A stretch of 64,000 nt of DNA from CAIUSP01 sp964594365 (GTDB taxonomy: Bacteria; Actinomycetota; Thermoleophilia; Solirubrobacterales; 70-9): assembly GCA_964594365.1 (NCBI GenBank), contig CAZQMB010000008.1, positions 7,174 to 71,173 on the forward strand, in the 5' to 3' direction. The translations under genes were made by a program, and so were the position numbers. How positions within the stretch are numbered: position 1 is the first letter of the stretch; every line of letters begins with the position of its first letter. Positions 32,143 to 40,076 of this stretch are shown one piece after another. Under the pieces are notes generated by a model, which was not told where the DNA came from, made no database searches, and was given only the letters and a program-made list of their open reading frames with translations.

Positions 32143-33078
32143 ATGACTTCCAAGCCCAACACGCCTGCAAGTAAGAACACTGGCGCACGCCTGCGTGCCG
32201 ACGACATCGTCACGCCCAAGCGTGGCCAGGCCAAGAAGGCCGAGTCCAAGGCCGCCACCGCCAAGAAGGCTGAGCCCAAGGCCGGCAAGACCGCTACCAA
32301 GGCTGCCTCCGGCGACAAGAAGCGCCGTGCCAAGGTGATCGCCTTCGCCAACCAGAAGGGTGGCGTCGCCAAGACGACCACCGCGCTCAACCTGGCCGTT
32401 GCCCTCAAGGAGTCCGGCCACAAGGTCCTCGCCATCGACATGGACCCTCAGGGAAACCTGACCATGAGCCAGGGCATCGACCCGGACAAGGTCGACAAGA
32501 GCATGTTCGACGTCCTCGTTCACGAGATGTCCCTACGCGAGGTGATCGCCGAGCGTGAGATCGATGTCGCTGTCTCCTCGATCGACCTCGCCGGAGCCGA
32601 GATCGCGATGGCTGCACAGATCGGCCGCGAGCGTCGCCTGCAGAAGGCCGTCAACGAGATCCGTGGCGATTACGACTTCATCTGCATCGACACGCCGCCG
32701 AGCCTCGGTCTGCTGACCATCAATGCTCTGACCGCTGCCGACAAGGTGATCGTCCCCGTCCAGTGCGAGTACCTCTCGATGCGCGGTCTGATGCAGCTGC
32801 AGAACACCCTCCGGATGATCCGCGAGAACCTGAACCCCAAGGTCGAGATCGAGGGCATCCTGCCGACCATGCTCGACTCGAGGACCGTTCACGCCAAGGA
32901 GGCGATCGAGATCCTCGAGGAGAACTTCGGCGACCTGGTCTTCCAGTCCCGGATCAAGAAGGCGATCAAGTTCGCCGAGGCTCCGGTTCGTGGCGCGTCC
33001 GTCCTCAAGTACGACCCCAAGGGCAAGGCCGCTACCTACTACCGTGATCTCGCCAAGGAGGTCATCTCACATGAGTAA
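32143..33078 (+). CDS. ParA family ATPase with basic Lys/Ala-rich N-terminal tail
   Basis: A 311-residue ParA/Soj ATPase. Residues 1-63 are a low-complexity basic tail rich in Lys and Ala. The ATPase follows with the deviant Walker A NQKGGVAKTTTALNLAVAL (about 70-88; KGGVAKTT variant, as in some mycobacterial ParA proteins), LAIDMDPQGNLT (about 102) and ICIDTPPSLGLLTINAL (about 185). No parB is adjacent. The stop overlaps an ftsZ-family gene by 8 nt, so ParA probably works with that FtsZ. The ATG at 32143 is divergent from the ArsA pair. Confidence 0.93.
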   Translation: MTSKPNTPASKNTGARLRADDIVTPKRGQAKKAESKAATAKKAEPKAGKTATKAASGDKKRRAKVIAFANQKGGVAKTTTALNLAVALKESGHKVLAIDMDPQGNLTMSQGIDPDKVDKSMFDVLVHEMSLREVIAEREIDVAVSSIDLAGAEIAMAAQIGRERRLQKAVNEIRGDYDFICIDTPPSLGLLTINALTAADKVIVPVQCEYLSMRGLMQLQNTLRMIRENLNPKVEIEGILPTMLDSRTVHAKEAIEILEENFGDLVFQSRIKKAIKFAEAPVRGASVLKYDPKGKAATYYRDLAKEVISHE

Positions 33079-34654
33079 GCGCGCCAGCATGCGTGAGGGC
33101 CCCCTCGCAGATCTCTTCCGCTCGACCGAGTCCTCGGTTGCCGAGGAAGAGGTCAAGATCACCGACAACACCGCTGCTGTCACTACGAGCGCCGGCGAGG
33201 ATGCCGCTGTTGCAGTTGCCGAGGTGGTCGAGGCCGTGGAAGTCGTCGAGGCGGAGCAGGTCGCGGAGACCGTCACCCCCGAGGCTCCCGTAACCGAGCC
33301 CGAGGCTCCGGTGGACGATCCGGTAGAGACCGAGGACGAGCCCGCCGAAGAGCCGGTCGAAGCCGCCGAGCCCAAGGTGATCGAGGTCGACTCGCCCAAT
33401 CACGAGGGACTCCAGGCACTGCTCAGCGGAGTGCCCACAGACACATCGCCGGCTTACGGCCGCAAGGAACCCGACACCATCACCTTCGATGCAATCCCCC
33501 GCAGCCACCAGGCAGTGCTCCGCGTGGTCGGAGTGGGGGGAGCAGGCGTCAACGCCGTCAACCGCATGGTCGAGGCGCAGGTTCCGGGTGTCGAGTTCGT
33601 CGCCATCAACACCGATCTCCAGTCGCTGCAGAACTCCAAGGCCGATGTCACCCTGCACATCGGCAGCGAGCTCACCCGTGGTCTCGGCTCGGGCTCGGAT
33701 CCGCGAGTCGGCTATCGCGCCGCCTTCCAGGACCAGGACAAGATCAAGAGCTTGCTCGCAGGGTCCGACATGGTCTTCATCGCCGCCGGCGCAGGTGGGG
33801 GTACCGGTACCGGTGCCGCACCTATGGTTGCCAAGCTCGCCCGTGACGTCGGCGCGCTGACCGTCGCCGCCGTGACCAAGCCTTTCTCCTTCGAAGGTGC
33901 GCTTCGAGAAAAGCAGGCCGAGGAAGGAATCGCCGCCCTCAGCACCGAGGTCGACACGATGATCGTGGTGCCGAACGAGCGCCTGCTCGAGATCCTCGAG
34001 CGCCGCACCTCGATTCAGGACGCCTTCCGCGTGGCCGACGATGTGCTCCGCCAGTCGGTCCAGGGAATCTCGGATCTGGTCATGCTGCCGGGCCTGATCA
34101 ACCTCGACTTCGCAGATGTCCGCACCACCATGCTCGAGGCCGGCGACGCCATCCTCGGGATCGGCATGGGGATCGGCGAGCACCGCGCGATCCTCGCCGC
34201 GCAGAAGGCCGTCTCCTCGCCGCTTCTCGACAGCTCGGTGGAGGGAGCGCACTCGCTGCTGCTCTCGATCACCGGTGGCTCCGACCTCTCCCTCATCGAG
34301 GCGAGCGAGGCCGCCGAGGTCGTGCGCGAGGCAACGCATCCAGACGCCAACATCATCTTCGGCGCGAGCATCGACGAGGATCTCTCCGAGGAGGTCTGGG
34401 TCACCGTGATCGCCACCCGCTTCGACAAGAACCCGATCCGGCGTCGTCGCCACGATGCGGACGGACCGCGCGAGCCCAGCCCGCAGGGAGGACGCGGACG
34501 AGACTTCGACCCTCAACGTCGACCGCTTGCCGACTGGGAGAAGCGCTGGGCTGCCGAGGATCACTACTCGGCCGATCGCGGCTCACGCACACCTCGTCAG
34601 GCTGACACCAGGGGCATGTTCGTAGACGTGCCCGAGTTCACTCCCGGTCAGTAG
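33071..34654 (+). CDS. ftsZ: FtsZ-family protein with long acidic N-terminal extension
   Basis: Tubulin-like GTPase of the division ring. Residues 1-22 hold a conserved-looking motif (REGPLADLFRSTE), 23-105 are Glu/Val/Ala/Pro-rich and acidic, and the GTPase starts near 147 (VVGVGGAGVNAVNRM). The tubulin signature GGGTGTG is at 242-248 and the T7 catalytic loop NLDFAD at 344-349, so GTPase activity should be intact. The C-terminus has an Arg-rich linker and ends FVDVPEFTPGQ, resembling the FtsZ C-terminal peptide. At 527 residues it is about 150 longer than usual. It overlaps parA by 8 nt. Confidence 0.93.
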   Translation: MSKRASMREGPLADLFRSTESSVAEEEVKITDNTAAVTTSAGEDAAVAVAEVVEAVEVVEAEQVAETVTPEAPVTEPEAPVDDPVETEDEPAEEPVEAAEPKVIEVDSPNHEGLQALLSGVPTDTSPAYGRKEPDTITFDAIPRSHQAVLRVVGVGGAGVNAVNRMVEAQVPGVEFVAINTDLQSLQNSKADVTLHIGSELTRGLGSGSDPRVGYRAAFQDQDKIKSLLAGSDMVFIAAGAGGGTGTGAAPMVAKLARDVGALTVAAVTKPFSFEGALREKQAEEGIAALSTEVDTMIVVPNERLLEILERRTSIQDAFRVADDVLRQSVQGISDLVMLPGLINLDFADVRTTMLEAGDAILGIGMGIGEHRAILAAQKAVSSPLLDSSVEGAHSLLLSITGGSDLSLIEASEAAEVVREATHPDANIIFGASIDEDLSEEVWVTVIATRFDKNPIRRRRHDADGPREPSPQGGRGRDFDPQRRPLADWEKRWAAEDHYSADRGSRTPRQADTRGMFVDVPEFTPGQ

Positions 34655-34702
34655 CTCCGAACCCCGACTCTGCTGCCCCCGGCGACCCCGGTAGTCAGCG
34701 GC

Positions 34703-35902
34703 TCAACGCTTGAACTCGGCTGCTTCCTCTGAACCCTTGGTTGCGTCGCCTTCGCTGTACGAGTGCGCGCCGGTGCCAGCCAGTTTGCCGCCGTCGACGA
34801 TCAGGTACTCATCGCGGATCGGCTTCTCGTCGAAGAAGCACTCGAGGATCTCCCTGGTGCCTGCGGCGTAGCGGGTCTGGGCCGAGAGGCTCGCGCCCGA
34901 GGTGTGAGGGGTCATGCCCTCGTGGGGCATCGTCCGCCATGGGTGATCCTGCGGCGCCGGCTGGGGGAACCACACATCACCGGCGTAGCCTGCGAGCTGA
35001 CCGGACTCGAGGCCTCGCACGATCGCGTCGCGATCGCAGATCTTGCCGCGGGCGGTGTTGATCAGGTAGGTGCCGCGCTTCATCGAGGCGATCATCTCGT
35101 CATCGAAGAGGTGCTCGGTCTCGGGGTGCAGCGGCGCGTTGATCGTGACTACGTCGCACTGCGGGACCATCTCCTGCGGGGTCTCGTGGAAGGTGAGATT
35201 CAGCTCTTCCTCCACCTCCTCGGGAAGGCGATGGCGATCCGTGTAGTGCAGGCCCACATCGAACGGCGCGAGGCGTCGCAGCACCGCAAGCCCGATCCTG
35301 CCGGCCGCGACGGTGCCGACCTGCATTCCCTCGAGGTCGTACTCGCGAGAGACAGCATCTGCGATGTTCCAGCCGCCGTCGGTGACGATCTGGTGTGAGG
35401 GGATGTAGTTGCGCACGAGGCCCAGGATCATCATCACCACGTGTTCGGCAACGCTGATCGAGTTGCAGAAGGTGACCTCGGCGACCGTGATCCCGTTCTT
35501 CATCGCGCCTTCTAGATCCACGTGGTCTGATCCGATCCCCGCGGTGATAGCGAGCTTCAGATTCTTCGCCTTTTCGATCCGCTCGGCGGTCAGATAAGCC
35601 GGCCAGAACGGCTGCGAGATCACCACATCGGCGTCGGTCAGGTGCTTCTCGAATTCGCTGTCATCACCGTCTTTGTCCGAGGTGACGACCAGTTCATGCC
35701 CGGAGTCTTCCAGGAACTTCCTCAAGCCCAGCTCACCGGAGACGCTGCCGAGCAGCTCGCCGGGGGTGAAGTCGATTGCGTTCGGAGTTGGTGCCTTCTG
35801 CCCGTCGGGGTATTCGGAGATCGTGGGGATCTCGTCGCGCGGGTACTCAGGTGGGTACCCGGGAACCGGATCGTCGAACAGGACGCAGAGGACCTTCGCC
35901 AT
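34703..35902 (-). CDS. fdh: NAD-dependent formate dehydrogenase
   Basis: Oxidises formate to CO2 with NAD+. The 399 residues match the cofactor-free D-2-hydroxyacid-dehydrogenase-type enzyme (Pseudomonas FDH). Motifs are the N-terminal MAKVLCVLFDDPVPGYPP, TFCNSISVAEHVVMMILGLV with the substrate Asn, the Rossmann GTVAAGRIG, YTDRHR whose Asp indicates NAD+ preference, NTARGKICDRD with the catalytic Arg, and PQPAPQDHPW...PHTSG with the Gln/His pair. Formate may arise from one-carbon or methyl group turnover. The start is ATG 35902 with a -10 box 6 nt upstream. Confidence 0.93.
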   Translation of the reverse strand: MAKVLCVLFDDPVPGYPPEYPRDEIPTISEYPDGQKAPTPNAIDFTPGELLGSVSGELGLRKFLEDSGHELVVTSDKDGDDSEFEKHLTDADVVISQPFWPAYLTAERIEKAKNLKLAITAGIGSDHVDLEGAMKNGITVAEVTFCNSISVAEHVVMMILGLVRNYIPSHQIVTDGGWNIADAVSREYDLEGMQVGTVAAGRIGLAVLRRLAPFDVGLHYTDRHRLPEEVEEELNLTFHETPQEMVPQCDVVTINAPLHPETEHLFDDEMIASMKRGTYLINTARGKICDRDAIVRGLESGQLAGYAGDVWFPQPAPQDHPWRTMPHEGMTPHTSGASLSAQTRYAAGTREILECFFDEKPIRDEYLIVDGGKLAGTGAHSYSEGDATKGSEEAAEFKR

Positions 35903-35908
35903 TGGCGG

Positions 35909-35914
35909 AGCATA
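35909..35914 (-). promoter_or_regulatory. -10 box TATGCT, leaderless start of fdh
   Basis: TATGCT ends 6 nt before the ATG at 35902 on the minus strand. Confidence 0.55.
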
Positions 35915-35993
35915 CAGAGCGGCTCCTCCAGCCGGCGAAGGAGTCGGCGACGAGTCTCTCATCCCAGACGGGGAATCACCCCGCTCCCCTCGC

Positions 35994-35999
35994 TAGGCT
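35994..35999 (+). promoter_or_regulatory. -10 box TAGGCT upstream of the ggt leader ORF
   Basis: CTCGCTAGGCTC places a -10 hexamer 8 nt before the ATG at 36008. Confidence 0.5.
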
Positions 36000-36007
36000 C
36001 GCTCGGG

Positions 36008-36040
36008 ATGGGAGCCGTTACCGAGCAGGTTGCAGAGTGA
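36008..36040 (+). CDS. possible 10-codon leader ORF coupled to ggt
   Basis: ATG to TGA encodes MGAVTEQVAE. It begins 8 nt after a -10 box and its TGA overlaps the ggt GTG as GTGA. It could be a leaderless mini-ORF that delivers ribosomes to ggt by translational coupling. It is too short for statistical support. Confidence 0.35.
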   Translation: MGAVTEQVAE

Positions 36041-37611
36041 CCAGGTCCATGGGAGTGGTTGCCGCGGGACATCCGGCAACCGCAGAGGCCGGTGCCGAGG
36101 CCTTGCGCGAAGGAGGCAACGCTGTCGACGCAGCAATCTCGGCCGCGCTTGCATCTTTCGTCTGTGAGAGTCCGCTTACCGGCTTCGGTGCCGGAGGTTT
36201 CATGTACATCCACGAGCCCGGCGGCGCCGATGGCGTGACCCTGGACTTCTTCGTCGGCGCCGGCGGCTCGGATGGCTTCGAGCGAACCGAGGAACTGGTT
36301 CCCATCTCCGTCTATTTCGATGAGACCTCGCAGACCTTCAATGCCGGCGCAGCCTCATGTGGCGTGCCGGGCAACGCCGCCGGTCTGGCCCTGGCTGCAG
36401 AAGAGTACGGCTCGATGCCGTTGTCGGAGTTGGCGAAACCGGGGATCGCTCTCGGGCGCGACGGAGTGGTGATCAACGAGCAGCAGGGATACGTGCTGGA
36501 GATCCTCGAGGCGATCCTCACGATGACGCCGGAGTCGGCGGCTCTCTACGCGCCCGAGGGCAAGCCGCTGCGCACCGGGGATACCTTCCGGTACCCGGAG
36601 ATGTCAGAAGCGCTGGAGCGGTTCGGCGATGAGGGCTCGGAGCCCTTCACCTCTGGAGAGATCGCGGTGAAGGTGTCCGAGTGGGTGCGCGAGCACGGCG
36701 GGAATCTCGGAATAGACGATCTGCGTGCTTACGAGCCGATCGTTCGTGAGCCCCTGCGAATGACCTTTCGGGGGGCCGAGGTGCTGATGAATCCGCCCTC
36801 GTCATCAGGAGGGATCTTGATCTCCTACGCGCTCGGCCTGCTCGAGCGCCTGGGGCCGAACAGTGATGCGGAGCGCTTGGTGGCTGCGATGGAGGCCTCC
36901 AACGCGGTGCGTCGCGGGGACTTCCACGAGCGCCTTCAAGAGGAAGGTTTTGCGACCGAGATTCTCGATCCGCAGGCACTCGACGCCGCCGCAGCGCGGA
37001 TCGACTCCGGCGAGTGGGTCGGAGGCGTAGGCGGAGCAGGCGGACCCGACAGCGATGCTCTCGGTTCGACCACCCACATCACTGCGGTCGACGCCGAGGG
37101 CCGATGCGCCTCGGTGACCTGTTCGAACGGCACCTGTTCGGGTATCCAGGTTCCCGGCACCGGCGTGCACCTCAACAACATGCTCGGCGAGGAGGACCTG
37201 AACCCCTCCGGATTCCATCGCATACCGCCGGGGCAGCGGGTGAGCTCGATGATGTCCCCCGGCGCCGTGTTGCGCGACGGGGAGTTGGTGCTCGGCATCG
37301 GAAGCGCCGGCTCCAACCGGATCCGCTCTGCGGTGGTACAGACCATCGTTCGAACGATCGAGGAAGGTATGGGCGCTCAGGAGGCGATCGATGCCGGACG
37401 ATTGCATTTCGAATCCGGCGTGGTCCAGGCCGAGCCCGGGGTGGATGTCCCGGCCCTCGATCGCCTCGAGCAGCGTGGGGTGCCGGTGGTGCGCTGGAAG
37501 CGCCGCAACCTCTTCTTCGGTGGCGTTCAGGCGGTGGTGCGAGATCCCTCGACGGGTGAACTCGGCGGAGGCGGGGACCCGCGACGTGGGGGAGCGGTCG
37601 CGGTGGTTTGA
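36037..37611 (+). CDS. ggt: gamma-glutamyltransferase family protein (Ntn hydrolase)
   Basis: A 524-residue self-processing enzyme that removes or transfers gamma-glutamyl groups from glutathione-like compounds. Landmarks are EAGAEALREGGNAVDAAISA at about 18-37, NPPSSSGGILISYALGLLE near 250, and the processing site GSTTHITAVDAEG, where the Thr after autocleavage is the nucleophile, followed by VTCSNG. No signal peptide is visible, so it is cytoplasmic unless the start is wrong. I chose GTG 36037, overlapping a 10-codon leader ORF, since the conserved MGVVAAGHPATAEAG begins just after it. Confidence 0.88.
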   Translation: MTRSMGVVAAGHPATAEAGAEALREGGNAVDAAISAALASFVCESPLTGFGAGGFMYIHEPGGADGVTLDFFVGAGGSDGFERTEELVPISVYFDETSQTFNAGAASCGVPGNAAGLALAAEEYGSMPLSELAKPGIALGRDGVVINEQQGYVLEILEAILTMTPESAALYAPEGKPLRTGDTFRYPEMSEALERFGDEGSEPFTSGEIAVKVSEWVREHGGNLGIDDLRAYEPIVREPLRMTFRGAEVLMNPPSSSGGILISYALGLLERLGPNSDAERLVAAMEASNAVRRGDFHERLQEEGFATEILDPQALDAAAARIDSGEWVGGVGGAGGPDSDALGSTTHITAVDAEGRCASVTCSNGTCSGIQVPGTGVHLNNMLGEEDLNPSGFHRIPPGQRVSSMMSPGAVLRDGELVLGIGSAGSNRIRSAVVQTIVRTIEEGMGAQEAIDAGRLHFESGVVQAEPGVDVPALDRLEQRGVPVVRWKRRNLFFGGVQAVVRDPSTGELGGGGDPRRGGAVAVV

Positions 37612-37631
37612 CCTGCCCCGCTGAGTATCGC

Positions 37632-38264
37632 TCAGGGGTGAGGAGAACTCCCGTTCGTGCTCGCCGATCCGTTCGACTTCGCCCGCTCGCTGGCTTGTTC
37701 GGCCTGATCGATCGCCCGCTGTAGCGCCTTCAGGGCGTTGGCCAGGAGGGTCATCCGCTCTGCTTCGTCGCGGCGTTCCAGCAGGGCTTGCTTAGTCTCG
37801 ACCGGCAACTCGATGCGGCTTGCGATCTCGTACGCGGTCACTCCATCCATCTCGGCCGGCTCGGGCCGCTCGCCGGTCGCCCGCTCTGCGATCGAGGCGA
37901 AGGTCTCGCGAGCCGCCTCGGCATCGGGCCCCTCGTCGGCTGGGTCGTCTGCGCCGATGGTCTCGATCTCAGCCTCGGGCCACTCATTCGTCTCCATCCG
38001 GTCGAGCACCGTGAAGGGCTCGGTGCCCCGGCCCATGATGTTGGAGCGACCGTCCTCGAAACGCTCCAGCACCTCCTCGATCCGCACCAGACAGCCGACA
38101 GAGCGGGCACCGTCGTCGTCGCGCAGCACGATTCCGAAGGGCAGGTCCTCGCTCAGGCAGTGGGCTGTCATCGCCTGATACCTGGGCTCGAAGATATGAA
38201 GTGGCACCTGTTCTCCTGGCAGGCAGACCAGTGGCAACTCGAAGATCGGGATCCGCTCGCTCAC
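37632..38264 (-). CDS. Lon protease N-terminal substrate-binding domain protein
   Basis: A 210-residue stand-alone LON-substrate-binding protein (PF02190) without ATPase or protease parts. It starts IPIFELPLVCLPGEQVPLHIFEPRY, split as IPIFELPLVCLPGEQVPLHI, and continues with FGIVLRDDDGARSVGCLVRIEEV, the typical beta-barrel, then an acidic insert, a helical C-terminus and a Ser/Asn-rich tail. Such proteins are common in actinobacteria with unknown role. GTG start at 38264 with TAGAAT 7 nt upstream. Confidence 0.88.
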   Translation of the reverse strand: MSERIPIFELPLVCLPGEQVPLHIFEPRYQAMTAHCLSEDLPFGIVLRDDDGARSVGCLVRIEEVLERFEDGRSNIMGRGTEPFTVLDRMETNEWPEAEIETIGADDPADEGPDAEAARETFASIAERATGERPEPAEMDGVTAYEIASRIELPVETKQALLERRDEAERMTLLANALKALQRAIDQAEQASERAKSNGSASTNGSSPHP

Positions 38265-38271
38265 CCGACTG

Positions 38272-38277
38272 ATTCTA
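38272..38277 (-). promoter_or_regulatory. -10 box TAGAAT, leaderless start of Lon-N protein
   Basis: TAGAAT ends 7 nt before the GTG at 38264 on the minus strand. Confidence 0.55.
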
Positions 38278-38294
38278 GGGGCGTGCGGCTCGCG

Positions 38295-39212
38295 CTACGC
38301 CGACTGCGGCTTGCGGCCCGAGATCAGCAGGTTGTAGAAGAGGCTCGCCGGCAGATATGGCTCGAGGGCGATCGTGTCCACCTTCTGCAGGGCGATGTAG
38401 CTCCGGAAGGCGAACTTGCGCCAGGCCATCGGCACCTCCTCGGGCTCTGCGCTGCCTTCGAGGGTCCGCATGGTCCAGCCGTGGACGTTGGCGAGCAGCT
38501 CTTCGCCTCTTACGTGTACCTGATCGAATCCGGCTCCAGTCGCGAACCCGTCGAGCGCCGCGGGTGCGAAAGCGTGGACATCGACCTCGCTCTCGAGCTC
38601 GTGTCGCTGGTCGCAGGCCTCCTCCTTCTTGCTGTTCGGCGAGGCGCGCATCGCCCTCCGCCACAGTGGCGCCGCCAGGGTCGCACCGCGTTTGGGCAGC
38701 ACCGCGAGGCGATCTCCGTAGCGGGAGGGCTCGCCGCAGAAGACCATCGCCCCGCCGGGTTTCAACACCCTGAAGAACTCGGCGAAGGCCTTGCCGAGGT
38801 CGGGGATGTGATGCAGGATCGCGTGGCCGAACACGAGGTCGAAGGACTCGTCGGCGAAGGGGAGTGTCTCGGCTTCCGTGACTTCGGTCTCGACCTCGAG
38901 CCCGAGTCGCTCGGCGTTCGCGGAGAGCGTCTCGAGCATGCCCGGAGAGATATCGGTCGCGGTCACCTTCTCGACCACGCCAGCCTGGAGCAGGTTGAGC
39001 GAGAAGTAGCCGGTTCCCGAGCCGATCTCCAGCCCCGACTCGAACGGCTTCGCTGGAATCTCTCCGAAGGCCTTGCGGATCTTGCCGGTCACCTGATCCT
39101 GGCCGATCTCTCCGAAGTCGATCCCCCACTTGGAGTCGTAGGTGGCAGCCGCGGCGTCGTGGTAGGACTCGTTGACCTCCTTGATTCGGGCGGGTTCGGT
39201 CGGCGCGGGCAT
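38295..39212 (-). CDS. class I SAM-dependent methyltransferase
   Basis: A 305-residue methyltransferase. Motif I is LEIGSGTGYFSLNLLQAG (about 61-78), followed by VTATDISPGML and LVFGHAILHHIPDLGKAF, the Methyltransf_11 pattern. The C-terminal third (RSYIALQKVDTIALEPYLPA) is unlike common family members and may bind a larger acceptor. It is divergent, with a 26-nt gap, from another methyltransferase that leads the GH57/GT4 operon, so a role in sugar or lipid methylation is plausible but inferred. Confidence 0.85.
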   Translation of the reverse strand: MPAPTEPARIKEVNESYHDAAAATYDSKWGIDFGEIGQDQVTGKIRKAFGEIPAKPFESGLEIGSGTGYFSLNLLQAGVVEKVTATDISPGMLETLSANAERLGLEVETEVTEAETLPFADESFDLVFGHAILHHIPDLGKAFAEFFRVLKPGGAMVFCGEPSRYGDRLAVLPKRGATLAAPLWRRAMRASPNSKKEEACDQRHELESEVDVHAFAPAALDGFATGAGFDQVHVRGEELLANVHGWTMRTLEGSAEPEEVPMAWRKFAFRSYIALQKVDTIALEPYLPASLFYNLLISGRKPQSA

Positions 39213-39238
39213 CGAGTTGGATGTTTACTAGGTGGCGT

Positions 39239-40033
39239 ATGAGCGAGCCGTCAGCCTCCGAGCCTGCGGAGCCGATCCTGCAGGCAAACCAGCCCGAGGG
39301 GGTTCCTCCGCTGCCTCTCACGGGTGAGCGGACCCTGCCCGATGTTCCCGAGGAGAACTACTGGTACCGCAGGCACCTGGTGGTCTATGAGTGGATCGCC
39401 GAACGCTGCCGCGAAAGGAGCGTGGTCGATCTCGCCTGTGGCGAGGGCTATGGCTCCGATCTGTTGGCGCAGGAGGCCGCCTCTGTGGTCGGTGTGGATG
39501 CGAACCCCGAAGCCCACGAGCACGCGCGGCTCCGCTACCGCAGGCCCAATCTCGAGTTCCGGCGCGAGCTGGTCGAGGCCTACGACGATCCTTGCGACGT
39601 GGTCGTCTTCTGCCAGACGATCGAGCACATCCACGAACCGGAGAAGCTGCTCGACCGGATCGCCAGCCTCGCACCGGTCGCCTACATCACCACTCCGAAC
39701 CGCCTGACCTTGGCTCCGGAGGGAGCCGAGAAATCCGACAACCCGTGGCATATCCGCGAGTACGACGCCGACGAGTACCGGGAACTGCTCGAGAGATCAT
39801 TCGACCGGGTGAAGGTCCTCGGGCTCTTCCACTCCGGCAAGCTCCGGCTCCACGAGCACGCGCTGAAACTGGGCTGGGACAGGGTCCACAAGCGCCTCGG
39901 CATCACCGAGCGCTTCTACGACCGCTTCACGCCGTCGATCAACAGCGGTGACTTCGCCCTGCGCCCGGGGAATCTCGACAAGGCACTCGACTTCGTAGCC
40001 GTCTGTTCGAGCGACCGAGCCCGATCGACCTGA
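39239..40033 (+). CDS. class I SAM-dependent methyltransferase (Rv3030-like position)
   Basis: A 264-residue methyltransferase. Motif I VVDLACGEGYGSDLLAQEA lies near residue 66, ANPEAHEHARLRY follows, and VFCQTIEHIHEPEKLLDRI is motif II/post II. The N-terminal LPLTGERTLPDVPEENYWYRRH is typical of actinobacterial polysaccharide methyltransferases. It directly precedes the GH57 and GT4 genes, matching Rv3030 before Rv3031-Rv3032, so it may methylate glucose residues of a polymethylated polysaccharide. I prefer the ATG at 39239; an ATG at 39221 is 18 nt upstream. Confidence 0.85.
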   Translation: MSEPSASEPAEPILQANQPEGVPPLPLTGERTLPDVPEENYWYRRHLVVYEWIAERCRERSVVDLACGEGYGSDLLAQEAASVVGVDANPEAHEHARLRYRRPNLEFRRELVEAYDDPCDVVVFCQTIEHIHEPEKLLDRIASLAPVAYITTPNRLTLAPEGAEKSDNPWHIREYDADEYRELLERSFDRVKVLGLFHSGKLRLHEHALKLGWDRVHKRLGITERFYDRFTPSINSGDFALRPGNLDKALDFVAVCSSDRARST

Positions 40034-40076
40034 GCCGGGTGTCCGATTGACCGGTGAGGCAGGGGAATCCACGGGC

